Shown here: positions 1 through 9,227 of the stretch, one piece after another
How the letters are laid out: every line of letters starts with the position of its first letter
Numbering within the stretch: position 1 is the stretch's first letter
Assembly (NCBI GenBank): GCA_049317725.1
Contig: JBMOHS010000057.1
Location: forward strand, 1 to 21,193
Length of the DNA stretch: 21,193 nucleotides
Direction: 5' to 3'
Source: CAIOZW01 sp049317725
Lineage (GTDB): Bacteria > Acidobacteriota > Blastocatellia > RBC074
Translations under genes and position numbers: made by a program
The notes under the pieces: generated by a model
Database searches by the model: none
What the model saw: only the letters and a program-made list of their open reading frames with translations
What the model was told of the DNA's origin: nothing

Positions 1-324
1 GTTCCCAACATTGCCCTCTACACCATCACCAAGGGGGGCATGCGCCAGATGACGCGGGCCCTCGCCCTGGAGTATGCTCCTGATCGCATCTGTGTTAACG
101 CGATCGCACCCGGTCGCTTCTGGACCCGCATGACCGACGCCTTCTTCTCCGTCCCGGAACTCTATCAGAGTGCCGTTCAAGTCATCCCGATGAAGCGTCC
201 CGGCACCGCTTCCGACTTGGCTGGGGCAACGGTGCTGCTGGCCACCGAAGCCTCGGACTACATTACCGGCCAGACCCTCTTTGTTGATGGAGGCTGGCTC
301 GTCAACAGTGGCGTCAAGGCGTAA
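1..324 (+). CDS. SDR family NAD(P)-dependent oxidoreductase, C-terminal part (5' end cut by window edge)
   Basis: The frame is open from base 1 and ends with TAA at 322-324, so only the last 107 residues are present. The first visible residues carry the catalytic YxxxK motif of classical short-chain dehydrogenases (Y7 and K11 of the fragment). These are followed by the usual alpha-F region and the VNAIAPG motif that contacts the cofactor. The end, with SDYITGQTLFVDGGW, is the standard C-terminus of FabG, gluconate 5-dehydrogenase and glucose dehydrogenase-like SDRs. The product should be a soluble oxidoreductase acting on an alcohol/ketone pair; the substrate cannot be told from this fragment. 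A FadR-type regulator lies about 500 bp downstream in the same direction, which fits a sugar-acid or acyl catabolic locus, but that link is inference. Confidence 0.93.
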   Translation, partial: VPNIALYTITKGGMRQMTRALALEYAPDRICVNAIAPGRFWTRMTDAFFSVPELYQSAVQVIPMKRPGTASDLAGATVLLATEASDYITGQTLFVDGGWLVNSGVKA

Positions 325-822
325 GGTGCTCAAGTATGGAAACGGAGGGATGATTGACATTTGAAGGTCCTGCTCATACACTCCGTCCAGATTTTCCTTG
401 GACGTCTCTCGTACCGTGCCGGGGAAATTTCCAGCGGGACTGATCTAAGAGACTCAAGAAAGTCGAGACCAGACGAACGACCTCGATCCGCTTGGTGAGC
501 GTGGGCAGCCTACTGGTGATCGTCAGATCGGTTCTTGACTGAATGGTGTTGGGCTCGGGCACAGACGACTGAACGCCCAGCGGCGGGATAGAAACTGGCT
601 TTGAGGTCGCGAATCAGGTTGCTTCATCTTTCCCGATCGGTCTTGCCAGCCGATCTTCCTTCTGGCCTCTTCCCATTTTTTCGGTTGGTGAGGATGATGG
701 AACGATCGGGCAGTGCTCGACAGCAGTAGTGGCCCCTGTCACGGCAGTGCGAGCCGTTCACAAGGACGACGGGCAGACGTCGGAAACACGGGAGGGTGAT
801 GAGACGAGAGCAGGAGAGCCAG
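325..822. other. Intergenic region between SDR and FadR-family regulator; no convincing gene
   Basis: About 500 bp in which I see no gene I can defend. Short open frames occur on the minus strand (about 374-562 and 624-1028), but they have no recognisable domain and the second runs into the regulator on the other strand. A -35-like TTGACT lies at 535-540 without a matching -10 box. A short inverted repeat (GATCGG...CCGATC, about 633-654) lies before a T-rich stretch near 677-682. It may be a weak terminator or regulatory site, but neither is strong. The regulator's operator should lie here, but no clear FadR-type palindrome stands out. Confidence 0.4.
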
Positions 823-1665
823 ATGCCAAGTTCAATGGTTCCCATTGACCGATCCGGGATCACCGAGCTGGTTGTCCAGCGGATCAAGGAGCTGCTGACC
901 AAAGGCGAGCTCAAGGCGGGTAGCCGTCTCCCCCCGGAGCGCGAGCTTGCCGAGCGCTTCCACATCAGCCGCCCATCCCTTCGGACCGCGCTCAAGGCCC
1001 TCTCCGTCATGGGCATCATCCGCGCCAAGCCAGGATCAGGTACCTATATTGCCGAATCCCTGCCGGAGATCTTCGCTGCTCCGATGCAGTTTCTGACGTT
1101 GATCAATCAGACCAGTGCCGAAGAACTCTTCGAGGCACGGCAGATCATCGAGGCAGGGCTCGCCGGCTTGGCTGCCGAACGGGCGACTCCCGACGATCTG
1201 CGACGCTTGGCCGAGGAGATCGAGGGCATGCGTCGCAGCATGGACAATCCGGAGATCTTCTTTTCCCATGACATCCGCTTCCACAAGGCGATGGCCGATG
1301 CGGCCAACAACCCCTTGATGAGCCGGGTCATGGACACGATCGCCGACTTGCTCTATCAATTTCGGCGGGAGTCCGCTTCGCATCGGGGCCATTTCGAGGG
1401 AGCAATTCGGGGACACGAGCGAATTCTGCAGGCCATTTCGGTCCGGGATCCAGTGGCGGCGAAAGAGATGCTCTCGCGCCATCTTCGCGATGCCCTCGAA
1501 GGACTGGCCGAGGTGCGCCAGGGTAATGGCTCTCTTGAAGCGGCACCGGCCGCGCCGGCGCGCTCGCTTCCGTCAGAGCCAAGACGGAGGCAGGTCGCCC
1601 CACTCCCGATGCCGGCGTCACCTCGGGGAGTCAGGGGGAATGGGCGTCGTCGTCCTCGTTCCTGA
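823..1665 (+). CDS. FadR/GntR-family transcriptional regulator (wHTH + FCD domain)
   Basis: A DNA-binding repressor or activator of the FadR subfamily, 280 residues from the ATG at 823. That start has an AGGAGA ribosome site five bases upstream; earlier in-frame GTG/ATG codons at 796/799 are poorly spaced. Residues about 10-78 form the GntR winged helix-turn-helix, including SRLPPERELAERFHISRPSL and the wing GSGTYIAE. Residues about 100-230 are an all-helical FCD ligand domain. The likely metal-binding set D150, H154, H198 and H220 is present, as in FCD proteins that bind small carboxylates through a metal. Residues 231-280 are an Ala/Pro/Arg-rich tail that most family members lack. It converges with polA, 21 bases away. 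Known FadR-family ligands include sugar acids, lactate, pyruvate and acyl-CoA; which applies here is unknown, though the upstream SDR may be a target. Confidence 0.9.
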   Translation: MPSSMVPIDRSGITELVVQRIKELLTKGELKAGSRLPPERELAERFHISRPSLRTALKALSVMGIIRAKPGSGTYIAESLPEIFAAPMQFLTLINQTSAEELFEARQIIEAGLAGLAAERATPDDLRRLAEEIEGMRRSMDNPEIFFSHDIRFHKAMADAANNPLMSRVMDTIADLLYQFRRESASHRGHFEGAIRGHERILQAISVRDPVAAKEMLSRHLRDALEGLAEVRQGNGSLEAAPAAPARSLPSEPRRRQVAPLPMPASPRGVRGNGRRRPRS

Positions 1666-1686
1666 GATGGGACTTGGATCCGTGCC

Positions 1687-4389
<2,703 letters not shown>

Positions 4390-4420
4390 GGAGGGCTCCT
4401 TGTGACCGAATCTCGCGAAA

Positions 4421-4449
4421 GACCCCTCGCCTGAAGAGGCAGAGGGGTC
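4421..4449 (-). terminator. Hairpin between ilvE and polA (terminator or attenuator candidate)
   Basis: An 8-bp perfect outer stem (GACCCCTC / GAGGGGTC) continues into a 4-bp inner stem (GCCT/AGGC) around a 4-base loop, with one bulged base. Read on the minus strand it lies 26 bases after the ilvE stop and is followed by only TTTC. It may be a weak intrinsic terminator for ilvE, an RNA processing site, or a structure in the polA leader (32 bases before the polA start). Confidence 0.55.
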
Positions 4450-4474
4450 CAATCTGTACAACTCAATGAGCGGG

Positions 4475-5410
4475 CTAGGCCCAGGTCAGCCAATCCCCGG
4501 GCGCCTCTTTCTGCCCGGAAGTGATGGCGAAGAAGGCCTCCTGCAGCGTGGCCGTGATCGGCCCGCGCCGGCCCGCCCCCACCGTGATCCGATCAATGCT
4601 GCGGATGGGAGTGATCTCTGCCGCTGTCCCTGTAAAGAAGACCTCGTCGGCGGTGTAGAGCCACGCTCGTGGAATCACCTGTTCAATGACCTCCAATCCC
4701 GCAAGGCGGGCAATCTGCAGGACCGAATCGCGTGTGATCCCCGTCAGAATCGCGCTGCTCAAGGGCGGGGTGAACAGTTTTCCCCGGCGGACCAGGAAGA
4801 GATTCTCCCCACTTCCTTCGCTGACATTGCCATTGGTGTCGAGCGCGATTCCCTCGGTAAACCCGTTGAGGATCGCCTCCATCTTGATCAGCTGGGAGTT
4901 GAGATAGTTTCCGGCTGCCTTGGCCGTCGGTGGGAGGGTGTTGTTGTGCATGCGGGCCCAGCTGGAGACGCAGACATCGACCCCCTGTTCGAGCGCCTCC
5001 TGCCCGAGATACTTCCCCCAGACCCAGCTGGCAATGTAGGCCTCGACCGGATTCGGGAGCGGGTTGACCCCGAACGACCCGTACCCGCGGAAGACGATCG
5101 GTCGCAGATAACACTCCTCGAACTGGTTGACCCGAACCACTTCCAAGGCCGCCTCGACCAACTGGTCGACTGACCAAGCGAGATCCATCCGGTAGATCCG
5201 ACACGAGTCGTGCAGTCGCTCCATGTGCTCTCGCAGCCGGAAGATGGCGGGTCCCTTGGCCGTCTTGTAGCAGCGAATCCCCTCGAACATCCCGGAACCG
5301 TAGTGGACGACGTGCGACATGAGGTGGATCTGCGCGTCCTCCCAGTTGATAAAGGTTCCGTTATGCCAGACCTTCCTGGCTGTCTGGGTGGATGCTGGGG
5401 GATGTGCCAT
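4475..5410 (-). CDS. ilvE: Branched-chain amino acid aminotransferase (class IV, PLP)
   Basis: 311 residues, the normal length for bacterial IlvE. It catalyses the last step of leucine, isoleucine and valine synthesis (2-keto acid + glutamate to amino acid + 2-oxoglutarate) in the cytoplasm. Visible signatures are VWHNGTFINWEDAQIHLMSH...YGSGMFEGIR at the N-terminus and TAKAAGNYLNS, which holds the Schiff-base lysine K164. EGIALDTNGNVSEGSGENLF follows, with E198 at the position that contacts the PLP ring nitrogen, and the C-terminal part has FFTGTAAEITPI. The ATG at 5410 has AAGGAG about ten bases upstream. It is transcribed leftward towards polA with a hairpin between them, and its leader contains an inverted repeat (5455-5472). 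D-amino-acid transaminase is a related alternative, but the motifs fit IlvE better. Confidence 0.96.
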   Translation of the reverse strand: MAHPPASTQTARKVWHNGTFINWEDAQIHLMSHVVHYGSGMFEGIRCYKTAKGPAIFRLREHMERLHDSCRIYRMDLAWSVDQLVEAALEVVRVNQFEECYLRPIVFRGYGSFGVNPLPNPVEAYIASWVWGKYLGQEALEQGVDVCVSSWARMHNNTLPPTAKAAGNYLNSQLIKMEAILNGFTEGIALDTNGNVSEGSGENLFLVRRGKLFTPPLSSAILTGITRDSVLQIARLAGLEVIEQVIPRAWLYTADEVFFTGTAAEITPIRSIDRITVGAGRRGPITATLQEAFFAITSGQKEAPGDWLTWA

Positions 5411-5454
5411 GATACTTTTACTCCTTGTGCTGGTATGCTGATTTTTGAGAACGG

Positions 5455-5472
5455 GACCACTTGTCGGTGGTC
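5455..5472 (-). promoter_or_regulatory. Inverted repeat upstream of ilvE (operator or leader hairpin candidate)
   Basis: GACCAC and GTGGTC form perfect 6-bp arms around a 6-base spacer, 45-62 bases before the ilvE start. On the minus strand a -10-like TATCAT, about 17 bases after a weak TTGCGC, lies further upstream near 5500. The repeat would therefore fall just downstream of that promoter, as an operator or leader hairpin. The regulator is unknown. Confidence 0.3.
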
Positions 5473-5529
5473 AATCCTTATTCTTTGAACAGGGTCATGA
5501 TAATGGCCGAAGGGACGTTGCGCAAGATT

Positions 5530-5595
5530 GGAGGATAGGACGAATAGGACCAATTGGTCCTACCCGTCCTTTCGGGCCAATTCGTCCTATCCTCC
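5530..5595. repeat. Nested palindrome / cruciform-forming repeat in ilvE - trm112-like spacer
   Basis: Perfect 16-bp inverted arms (5530-5545 and 5580-5595) enclose a perfect 16-bp palindrome, AGGACCAATTGGTCCT (5546-5561), and a small hairpin CCCG...CGGG (5563-5576). The short word TAGGAC/GTCCTA recurs several times in both orientations. The structure could fold as a long stem with two inner hairpins in RNA or as a cruciform in DNA. It ends eight bases before the start codon at 5604. Confidence 0.8.
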
Positions 5596-5603
5596 TATCC
5601 CCT

Positions 5604-5789
5604 ATGATTAAACCTGACTTTTTAGCAATTCTGCGGTGTCCGGCCTGCCACGGGAAACTGGAAGAGAAACCCGATGGCAGTGGGTTGGCCTGCATCTCTT
5701 GTCGACGAGTCTACCCGATCCGCGATGAGATCCCGGTTCTCCTGGTCGAAGAAGCCACGATCGAAGAGCCTAAGTCGGAGACTGCTTGA
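5604..5789 (+). CDS. Trm112-like zinc-ribbon protein (YcaR type)
   Basis: A 61-residue protein with the complete small Trm112 fold: IKPDFLAILRCPACHGKLE, then CISCRRVYPIRDEIPVLL. Four cysteines in two CxxC pairs (C12/C15, C30/C33) should bind one zinc. Proteins of this family act as small partners or stabilisers of other enzymes, for example methyltransferases in eukaryotes and archaea. The E. coli member YcaR sits in an LPS gene cluster beside lpxK and kdsB, which parallels the heptose genes here. The ATG at 5604 matches the usual family N-terminus. The frame is open upstream to 5445 only because it runs through the palindromic repeat. No Shine-Dalgarno sequence precedes the start (the eight bases before it, TATCCCCT, are pyrimidine-rich). 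Its TGA overlaps the next gene's ATG (TGATG). Confidence 0.87.
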   Translation: MIKPDFLAILRCPACHGKLEEKPDGSGLACISCRRVYPIRDEIPVLLVEEATIEEPKSETA

Positions 5790-6946
5790 TGGGGCAGCCG
5801 CTCTTTCAGGCTCTGCCGACCGGGAGTCGAATCCTCTTTCTGCGGTTGCGCAACCTCGGGGAGGCGGTCCTTGACACAGCCAATCTGCGGGCGCTTCGGG
5901 CGTGGCGTCCCGACTTGGAGATCACGATCCTCGTCGAGGCCCTCTACGAGGATCTCTTCGTCGGAGATCCGGACCTGCAAGTCCTGCCGTTAGAGCGTGG
6001 AAACCAACAGTCGCGAAGCCGGCTGGCGGCCCGCCTCTCTGTGGTTCGGGAGATTCGAAGGCGCCGGTTCCACGCCGTCGTCAACCTTCACGGTGGTCCC
6101 ACGAGCGCGCAACTGACCCTCCTCAGCGGGGCTCGCCACCGTGTCGGAGCGGAGCACTTCCGCCCTCGCTGGGCCTACAATCTCCGACTGCCGGCAGTCG
6201 ACGCCATTCTTGAACAACCGGGGATCAGCCAGACGCTCCACACCGTCGAGAACCAGTGGGCCGGCTTCCGCTGGTTGGGGTTGCCGACGGTCTCTCCCGG
6301 GCCCACCTGCTTGTACGTTGTCCCGCGATATCGGGAGAGCGCCGTGGCCAAGCTTCGGGATGCGGGAATCAACCCTGGTCGCCCCTATGCCGTTTTGGCA
6401 CCGACCAATGAGTTTGCCACCAAGCGGTGGCTCCCCGAACGGTTTGCTGCGGTGGCCGACTGGCTCTACGACCGCGGTTGGCAGGTCGTCATGACCGGAG
6501 CGCCCACCGCCGAGCAGCAAGCCCAGCTCGCCGCCGTACAACAGCACGCCCGAGCCCCCCTGGCTACCCTCTGCCAGTTACGGATTGGAGAGTTGGTGGC
6601 CGTCATCGCCGGTGCAGGCCTGCTGGTAGGAAATGACAGCGGACCCGCCCACATTGCCACGGCCGTCTCGACACCGCACGTTGTCCTCTTTGGTCCGGCG
6701 AGTTCCGTCCGCTGGCGGCCGTGGGTGGTCCCAACTGAGAATGGAAGCGCCCAGTTTGCAGACGTGGTTCAGAACCCGTTTGCCTGTAATCCATGCTCGA
6801 TGTTTCGCTGCGAGGTTTTTCCCGAACCGGAATGCATCCGCTCCATCCGCGTTGAGCAGGTTCAGTGGTCGATCGAGCGGGTTCTCTCTGGGGCTGGCGA
6901 GAAGCCGCCTCCACTGGGAGAGAACCTTGCGGGAGAGAGGAGTTGA
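5789..6946 (+). CDS. waaF: ADP-heptose--LPS heptosyltransferase-like glycosyltransferase (GT9)
   Basis: 385 residues, typical for GT9. It should transfer an L-glycero-D-manno-heptose residue from ADP-heptose to the growing LPS core on the inner face of the cytoplasmic membrane. The N-terminal Rossmann half starts ILFLRLRNLGEAVLDTANLRALRAWRPD. The C-terminal half has the GT9 nucleotide-sugar motif LLVGNDSGPAHIATAVSTPHVVLFGP, and a cysteine-bearing tail (CNPCSMFRCE...ECI) common in this family. The ATG at 5789 overlaps the Trm112-like stop, so translation is probably coupled. Its own TGA at 6944-6946 overlaps the TTG start of the kinase gene. Heptosyltransferase I, II or III cannot be told apart here, so the symbol is by family only. 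Confidence 0.88.
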   Translation: MGQPLFQALPTGSRILFLRLRNLGEAVLDTANLRALRAWRPDLEITILVEALYEDLFVGDPDLQVLPLERGNQQSRSRLAARLSVVREIRRRRFHAVVNLHGGPTSAQLTLLSGARHRVGAEHFRPRWAYNLRLPAVDAILEQPGISQTLHTVENQWAGFRWLGLPTVSPGPTCLYVVPRYRESAVAKLRDAGINPGRPYAVLAPTNEFATKRWLPERFAAVADWLYDRGWQVVMTGAPTAEQQAQLAAVQQHARAPLATLCQLRIGELVAVIAGAGLLVGNDSGPAHIATAVSTPHVVLFGPASSVRWRPWVVPTENGSAQFADVVQNPFACNPCSMFRCEVFPEPECIRSIRVEQVQWSIERVLSGAGEKPPPLGENLAGERS

Positions 6947-7950
6947 GCCGCTTGCTGGACGCTGGAACTGGCGAGGCGATTCTTGATCGGTTCCAAGGAC
7001 GTCGTTTGATCGTCCTCGGGGACCTCATGCTCGATGAGTTCATCTGGGGGGAGGTGCGTCGGATCTCCCCCGAAGCCCCTGTCCCCGTAGTCGAGGTTCG
7101 TCGCGAGACTCTTCACTTGGGAGGTGCCGGCAATGTCGTCACCAACCTGCTCAGCCTCGGCGCACAGGCCGTCCCGATCGGCATTCTCGGGGAAGACGAG
7201 GCCGGGCGGCGGATGCGAGACCTCTTTGCCACCTATGGCGCCTCGATCGAGGGGCTCTTGTCGGTCGCCGACCGCCCGACGACCCGCAAAACCCGAATCG
7301 TCGCCCATAGCCAGCAGATGGTCCGCGCCGACCGCGAAGACCGCTCCCTCATCCCGGAGACGATCGAACGGCAGATCCTCGCGCTCTACCTGGAAGCGCT
7401 CCCCACCGCCGACGCGGTCGTCCTCTCCGACTATGACAAAGGGCTCCTCACGCCAGCCCTCCTTCAAGGCGCGATCCAGGCCGCCCGTGCCGCTGGCAAA
7501 CCGATCTGTCTCGATCCCAAGATTCGTCACTTTCCCCATTATCGATTGGTCGATGTCGTGACCCCCAACCAGCTCGAAGCCGAACGGGCTTCCGGGATCG
7601 AGATCATCGATCAACCGTCCCTTCTCCAGGCGGCAAGCCGCATCCGGGATCTGCTCGATTGCCGTCACGTGCTGATTACTCGCGGAGAACTGGGAATGTC
7701 CCTCTTCGATGCGGAAGGTGCCATCTCCCACATTCCCACCACTGCCCGCGAGGTGTATGACGTAACGGGGGCAGGTGATACGGTCATTGCCACCTTGACG
7801 CTCGCGCTCTCGGCGGGTTTTCCTCTGCTGGATGCTGCCAACCTCGCCAATCTCGCGGCGGGCGTCGTTGTTGGCAAAGTCGGCACCGCCCCTGTTTCGC
7901 TGGACGAACTTCGCGCCGCCCTCCGTCGGTTCTCTTCCCCTCCAAGTTGA
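6943..7950 (+). CDS. rfaE1: D-glycero-beta-D-manno-heptose-7-phosphate kinase (PfkB/ribokinase family)
   Basis: 335 residues from a TTG start at 6943 that overlaps the waaF-like stop (TTGA) and has a GGGAG site seven bases upstream. An in-frame ATG at 6865 lies inside the upstream gene and gives unlike-family residues, so it is less likely. The enzyme phosphorylates heptose-7-phosphate to the 1,7-bisphosphate, the second step of ADP-heptose synthesis. Motifs include the PfkB N-terminus LIVLGDLMLDEFIWGEVRRISPEAPVPV, the first PfkB signature region LGGAGNVVTNLLSLGA, and the ATP/active-site motif VTGAGDT with catalytic D279. The nucleotidyltransferase half of E. coli HldE is absent, so the adenylyltransferase must be a separate gene outside the window. 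It forms an operon with its upstream neighbours. Confidence 0.92.
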   Translation: MSRLLDAGTGEAILDRFQGRRLIVLGDLMLDEFIWGEVRRISPEAPVPVVEVRRETLHLGGAGNVVTNLLSLGAQAVPIGILGEDEAGRRMRDLFATYGASIEGLLSVADRPTTRKTRIVAHSQQMVRADREDRSLIPETIERQILALYLEALPTADAVVLSDYDKGLLTPALLQGAIQAARAAGKPICLDPKIRHFPHYRLVDVVTPNQLEAERASGIEIIDQPSLLQAASRIRDLLDCRHVLITRGELGMSLFDAEGAISHIPTTAREVYDVTGAGDTVIATLTLALSAGFPLLDAANLANLAAGVVVGKVGTAPVSLDELRAALRRFSSPPS

Positions 7951-7970
7951 TCTGGCTGAGATCAAACCTG

Positions 7971-8013
7971 CCTCTGCGGCCGATCCGCCGCAGAGGACCT
8001 CTTCGGCTTTTTT
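7971..8013 (+). terminator. Terminator after rfaE1 with overlapping alternative hairpin
   Basis: A perfect 10-bp stem (CCTCTGCGGC, 7971-7980, with GCCGCAGAGG, 7987-7996) is followed by CCTCTTCGG. The latter can instead pair with CCGCAGAGG (7988-7996), giving a second stem at 7988-8006 with one mismatch, followed directly by C and six T (8008-8013). The second hairpin plus T run is a normal intrinsic terminator. The first hairpin competes for the same bases. Confidence 0.72.
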
Positions 8014-8127
8014 GGTCTTTTTATGGTAGACTGGGCAACTTGTCTGTCGAGGATCGAATCCGATAGGGCGCTTCTGAGAGCTGACTCAAGCAGCAGAGGG
8101 TCAGCGACAGGAGTGCGGAGAGAAGAA

Positions 8128-8172
8128 ATGCTGGTGGAAGCAGAAAAGTTTCACTGCTGGGATGACAGATGA
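8128..8172 (+). CDS. Possible 14-residue leader peptide upstream of the 3D-domain gene
   Basis: An ATG with GGAGAG five bases upstream opens a 14-codon frame (MLVEAEKFHCWDDR) ending in TGA. The ribosome site is among the best in the window. The peptide has no recognisable domain and could be chance. If real, translation here would be followed 21 bases later by the 8194-8227 hairpin, a layout seen in leader-peptide control. Confidence 0.25.
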   Translation: MLVEAEKFHCWDDR

Positions 8173-8193
8173 GATATTCGCGCTCGGTCTTTG

Positions 8194-8227
8194 ATGCTTG
8201 AGATTCAGCGTCGTGTCGCTCAAGCAT
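8194..8227 (+). promoter_or_regulatory. Leader hairpin before the 3D-domain gene
   Basis: ATGCTTGAG (8194-8202) and CTCAAGCAT (8219-8227) are perfect 9-bp arms with a 16-base loop. No T run follows, so this is more likely a leader structure or protein-binding site than a terminator. Confidence 0.45.
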
Positions 8228-8355
8228 TGGTGCAACCCTGGAGATGAGCAGCTTATATGAATGCCAAAAGAAAAGATACAAGAGCGGCTTCTGGGATTTG
8301 GAGGAGAAGGAAGGCAAGGGAGGCGGCGCAGACCGCCCAGGCAGAGAGTAAGATC

Positions 8356-8925
8356 ATGTTGGTCAGTCGTCGGCTGGGTGGGCGAGCAACTTTCTGCCTC
8401 TGGTTGACAATGGGAATGCTGGCAACGCTCCTCAGTGGATCGGTGTCCGCAGGGGATCAGGGACGGAGGCCCCTCACCCCACGCGTATCCCAGTCTGGGA
8501 CGGAAGTTGATCGTTCGGTCGGAATGACGTCGCCCAGCCTGACCCGTCAGGACTCCGGTCAGGAGCGACGAGTGAACGGTCAATCCCTTTCAGACCTGGA
8601 GACTCCGCCCGTGCCCATGCTGGGTCTTGGTGAGACTCGCACCTTTGAAGCCACGGCCTATGCGCTCCACGGCGTCACGAGAAATGGTGTCTACGTCCGT
8701 CGCGGCGTCATCGCGGCCGACCCGCGGATCATTCCCCTTGGCTCGATTGTCCAGTTGACCTCCGATCAGTATTCGGGAGTCTATCGGGTTCACGACACCG
8801 GCGGGCTCATCAAAGGAGAGATCATCGATCTCTGGGTCCCGACCAGCCAGGAAGCTCGTCAGTTTGGTCGACGCAAAGTCAAGATTCAGGTTCTGAAATT
8901 GGGGAAGCGCCGGGCGCGTCCCTAG
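8356..8925 (+). CDS. Exported 3D-domain protein (MltA/RlpA-like double-psi barrel, cell-wall enzyme)
   Basis: 189 residues from the ATG at 8356. Residues 1-32 are a signal peptide (MLVSRRLGGR, a hydrophobic core, then SVSA). Residues about 33-90 are a low-complexity Ser/Thr/Arg linker. Residues about 95-185 are the 3D domain, named for three conserved aspartates: D122 in ADPRIIPLGS, D147 in HDTGG and D158 in IIDLW. Family members are lytic transglycosylases or peptidoglycan-remodelling proteins such as MltA, RpfB-type proteins and YuiC, so a periplasmic role in wall turnover is likely; glycan cleavage is not proved by the motifs. An in-frame ATG at 8257 would add 33 basic residues of unusual codon use and puts the signal peptide inside, so I prefer 8356. 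A good terminator follows about 110 bases after the stop. Confidence 0.85.
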   Translation: MLVSRRLGGRATFCLWLTMGMLATLLSGSVSAGDQGRRPLTPRVSQSGTEVDRSVGMTSPSLTRQDSGQERRVNGQSLSDLETPPVPMLGLGETRTFEATAYALHGVTRNGVYVRRGVIAADPRIIPLGSIVQLTSDQYSGVYRVHDTGGLIKGEIIDLWVPTSQEARQFGRRKVKIQVLKLGKRRARP

Positions 8926-9033
8926 CCCTCCTTTCTCTCTCTGGCGGCGGCGTCCGACCGCTCCGCAGGAAGGGATGAAGCAAAGGCTTCCCCTCTCATC
9001 TCGCGGAAAACAAAAATTGGAAGACATTTTTCG

Positions 9034-9063
9034 ACAGGCTCCAATACTGGGGCCTGTTTTTTT
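9034..9063 (+). terminator. Intrinsic terminator downstream of the 3D-domain gene
   Basis: The stem CAGGCTCCA (9035-9043) pairs with TGGGGCCTG (9048-9056), with one G-U wobble and a 4-base loop. One more A-T pair extends its base, and seven T follow (9057-9063). This is a textbook rho-independent terminator reading rightward. Confidence 0.82.
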
Positions 9064-9122
9064 CTCTGCCTTCTCGGGGCGCTGAATTTCCGCGGATCCT
9101 GCCTGCCTTCCTCTCGTTGATC

Positions 9123-9152
9123 TTGACAAGCTTGAGGGACTGTTCGTATAGT
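9123..9152 (+). promoter_or_regulatory. Strong sigma70-type promoter
   Basis: A consensus -35 box TTGACA (9123-9128) and TATAGT -10 box (9147-9152, five of six consensus bases) are separated by 18 bases, giving a start near 9159. It lies just after the 9034-9063 terminator and points to the TonB receptor, whose first plausible start is about 650 bases away. Confidence 0.72.
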
Positions 9153-9227
9153 CCGCCCTGCCCGGTACATTGTCCGAGTATTCGCAGATCCATAATTTCA
9201 GAACGAACTCATCTGTTTTACTGTCAT

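Larger units (their letters stand above)
8014..8355 (+). other. Leader region upstream of the 3D-domain gene, with hairpin and possible small ORFs
   Basis: A gene-poor stretch after the rfaE1 terminator. It holds a perfect 9-bp inverted repeat (8194-8202 with 8219-8227) and two possible short frames. The first (8128-8172) is listed separately. The second (ATG 8244, TAA 8349-8351, 35 codons) ends four bases before the preferred start of the next gene. The T-rich segment at 8018-8026 with TATGGT could be a promoter, but the -35 is not clear. Confidence 0.4.

Noticed and set aside
351..365. Four-codon frame (ATG ATT GAC ATT TGA) after GGAGGG downstream of the SDR gene
   Set aside because: Too short to support as a gene; the ribosome-site match alone is not enough.
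5445..5603. N-terminal extension of the Trm112-like protein back to 5445
   Set aside because: The added residues are a translation of the palindromic repeat (repeating IGPIGP/RPI) and do not match the family's normal start at MIKPDFL.
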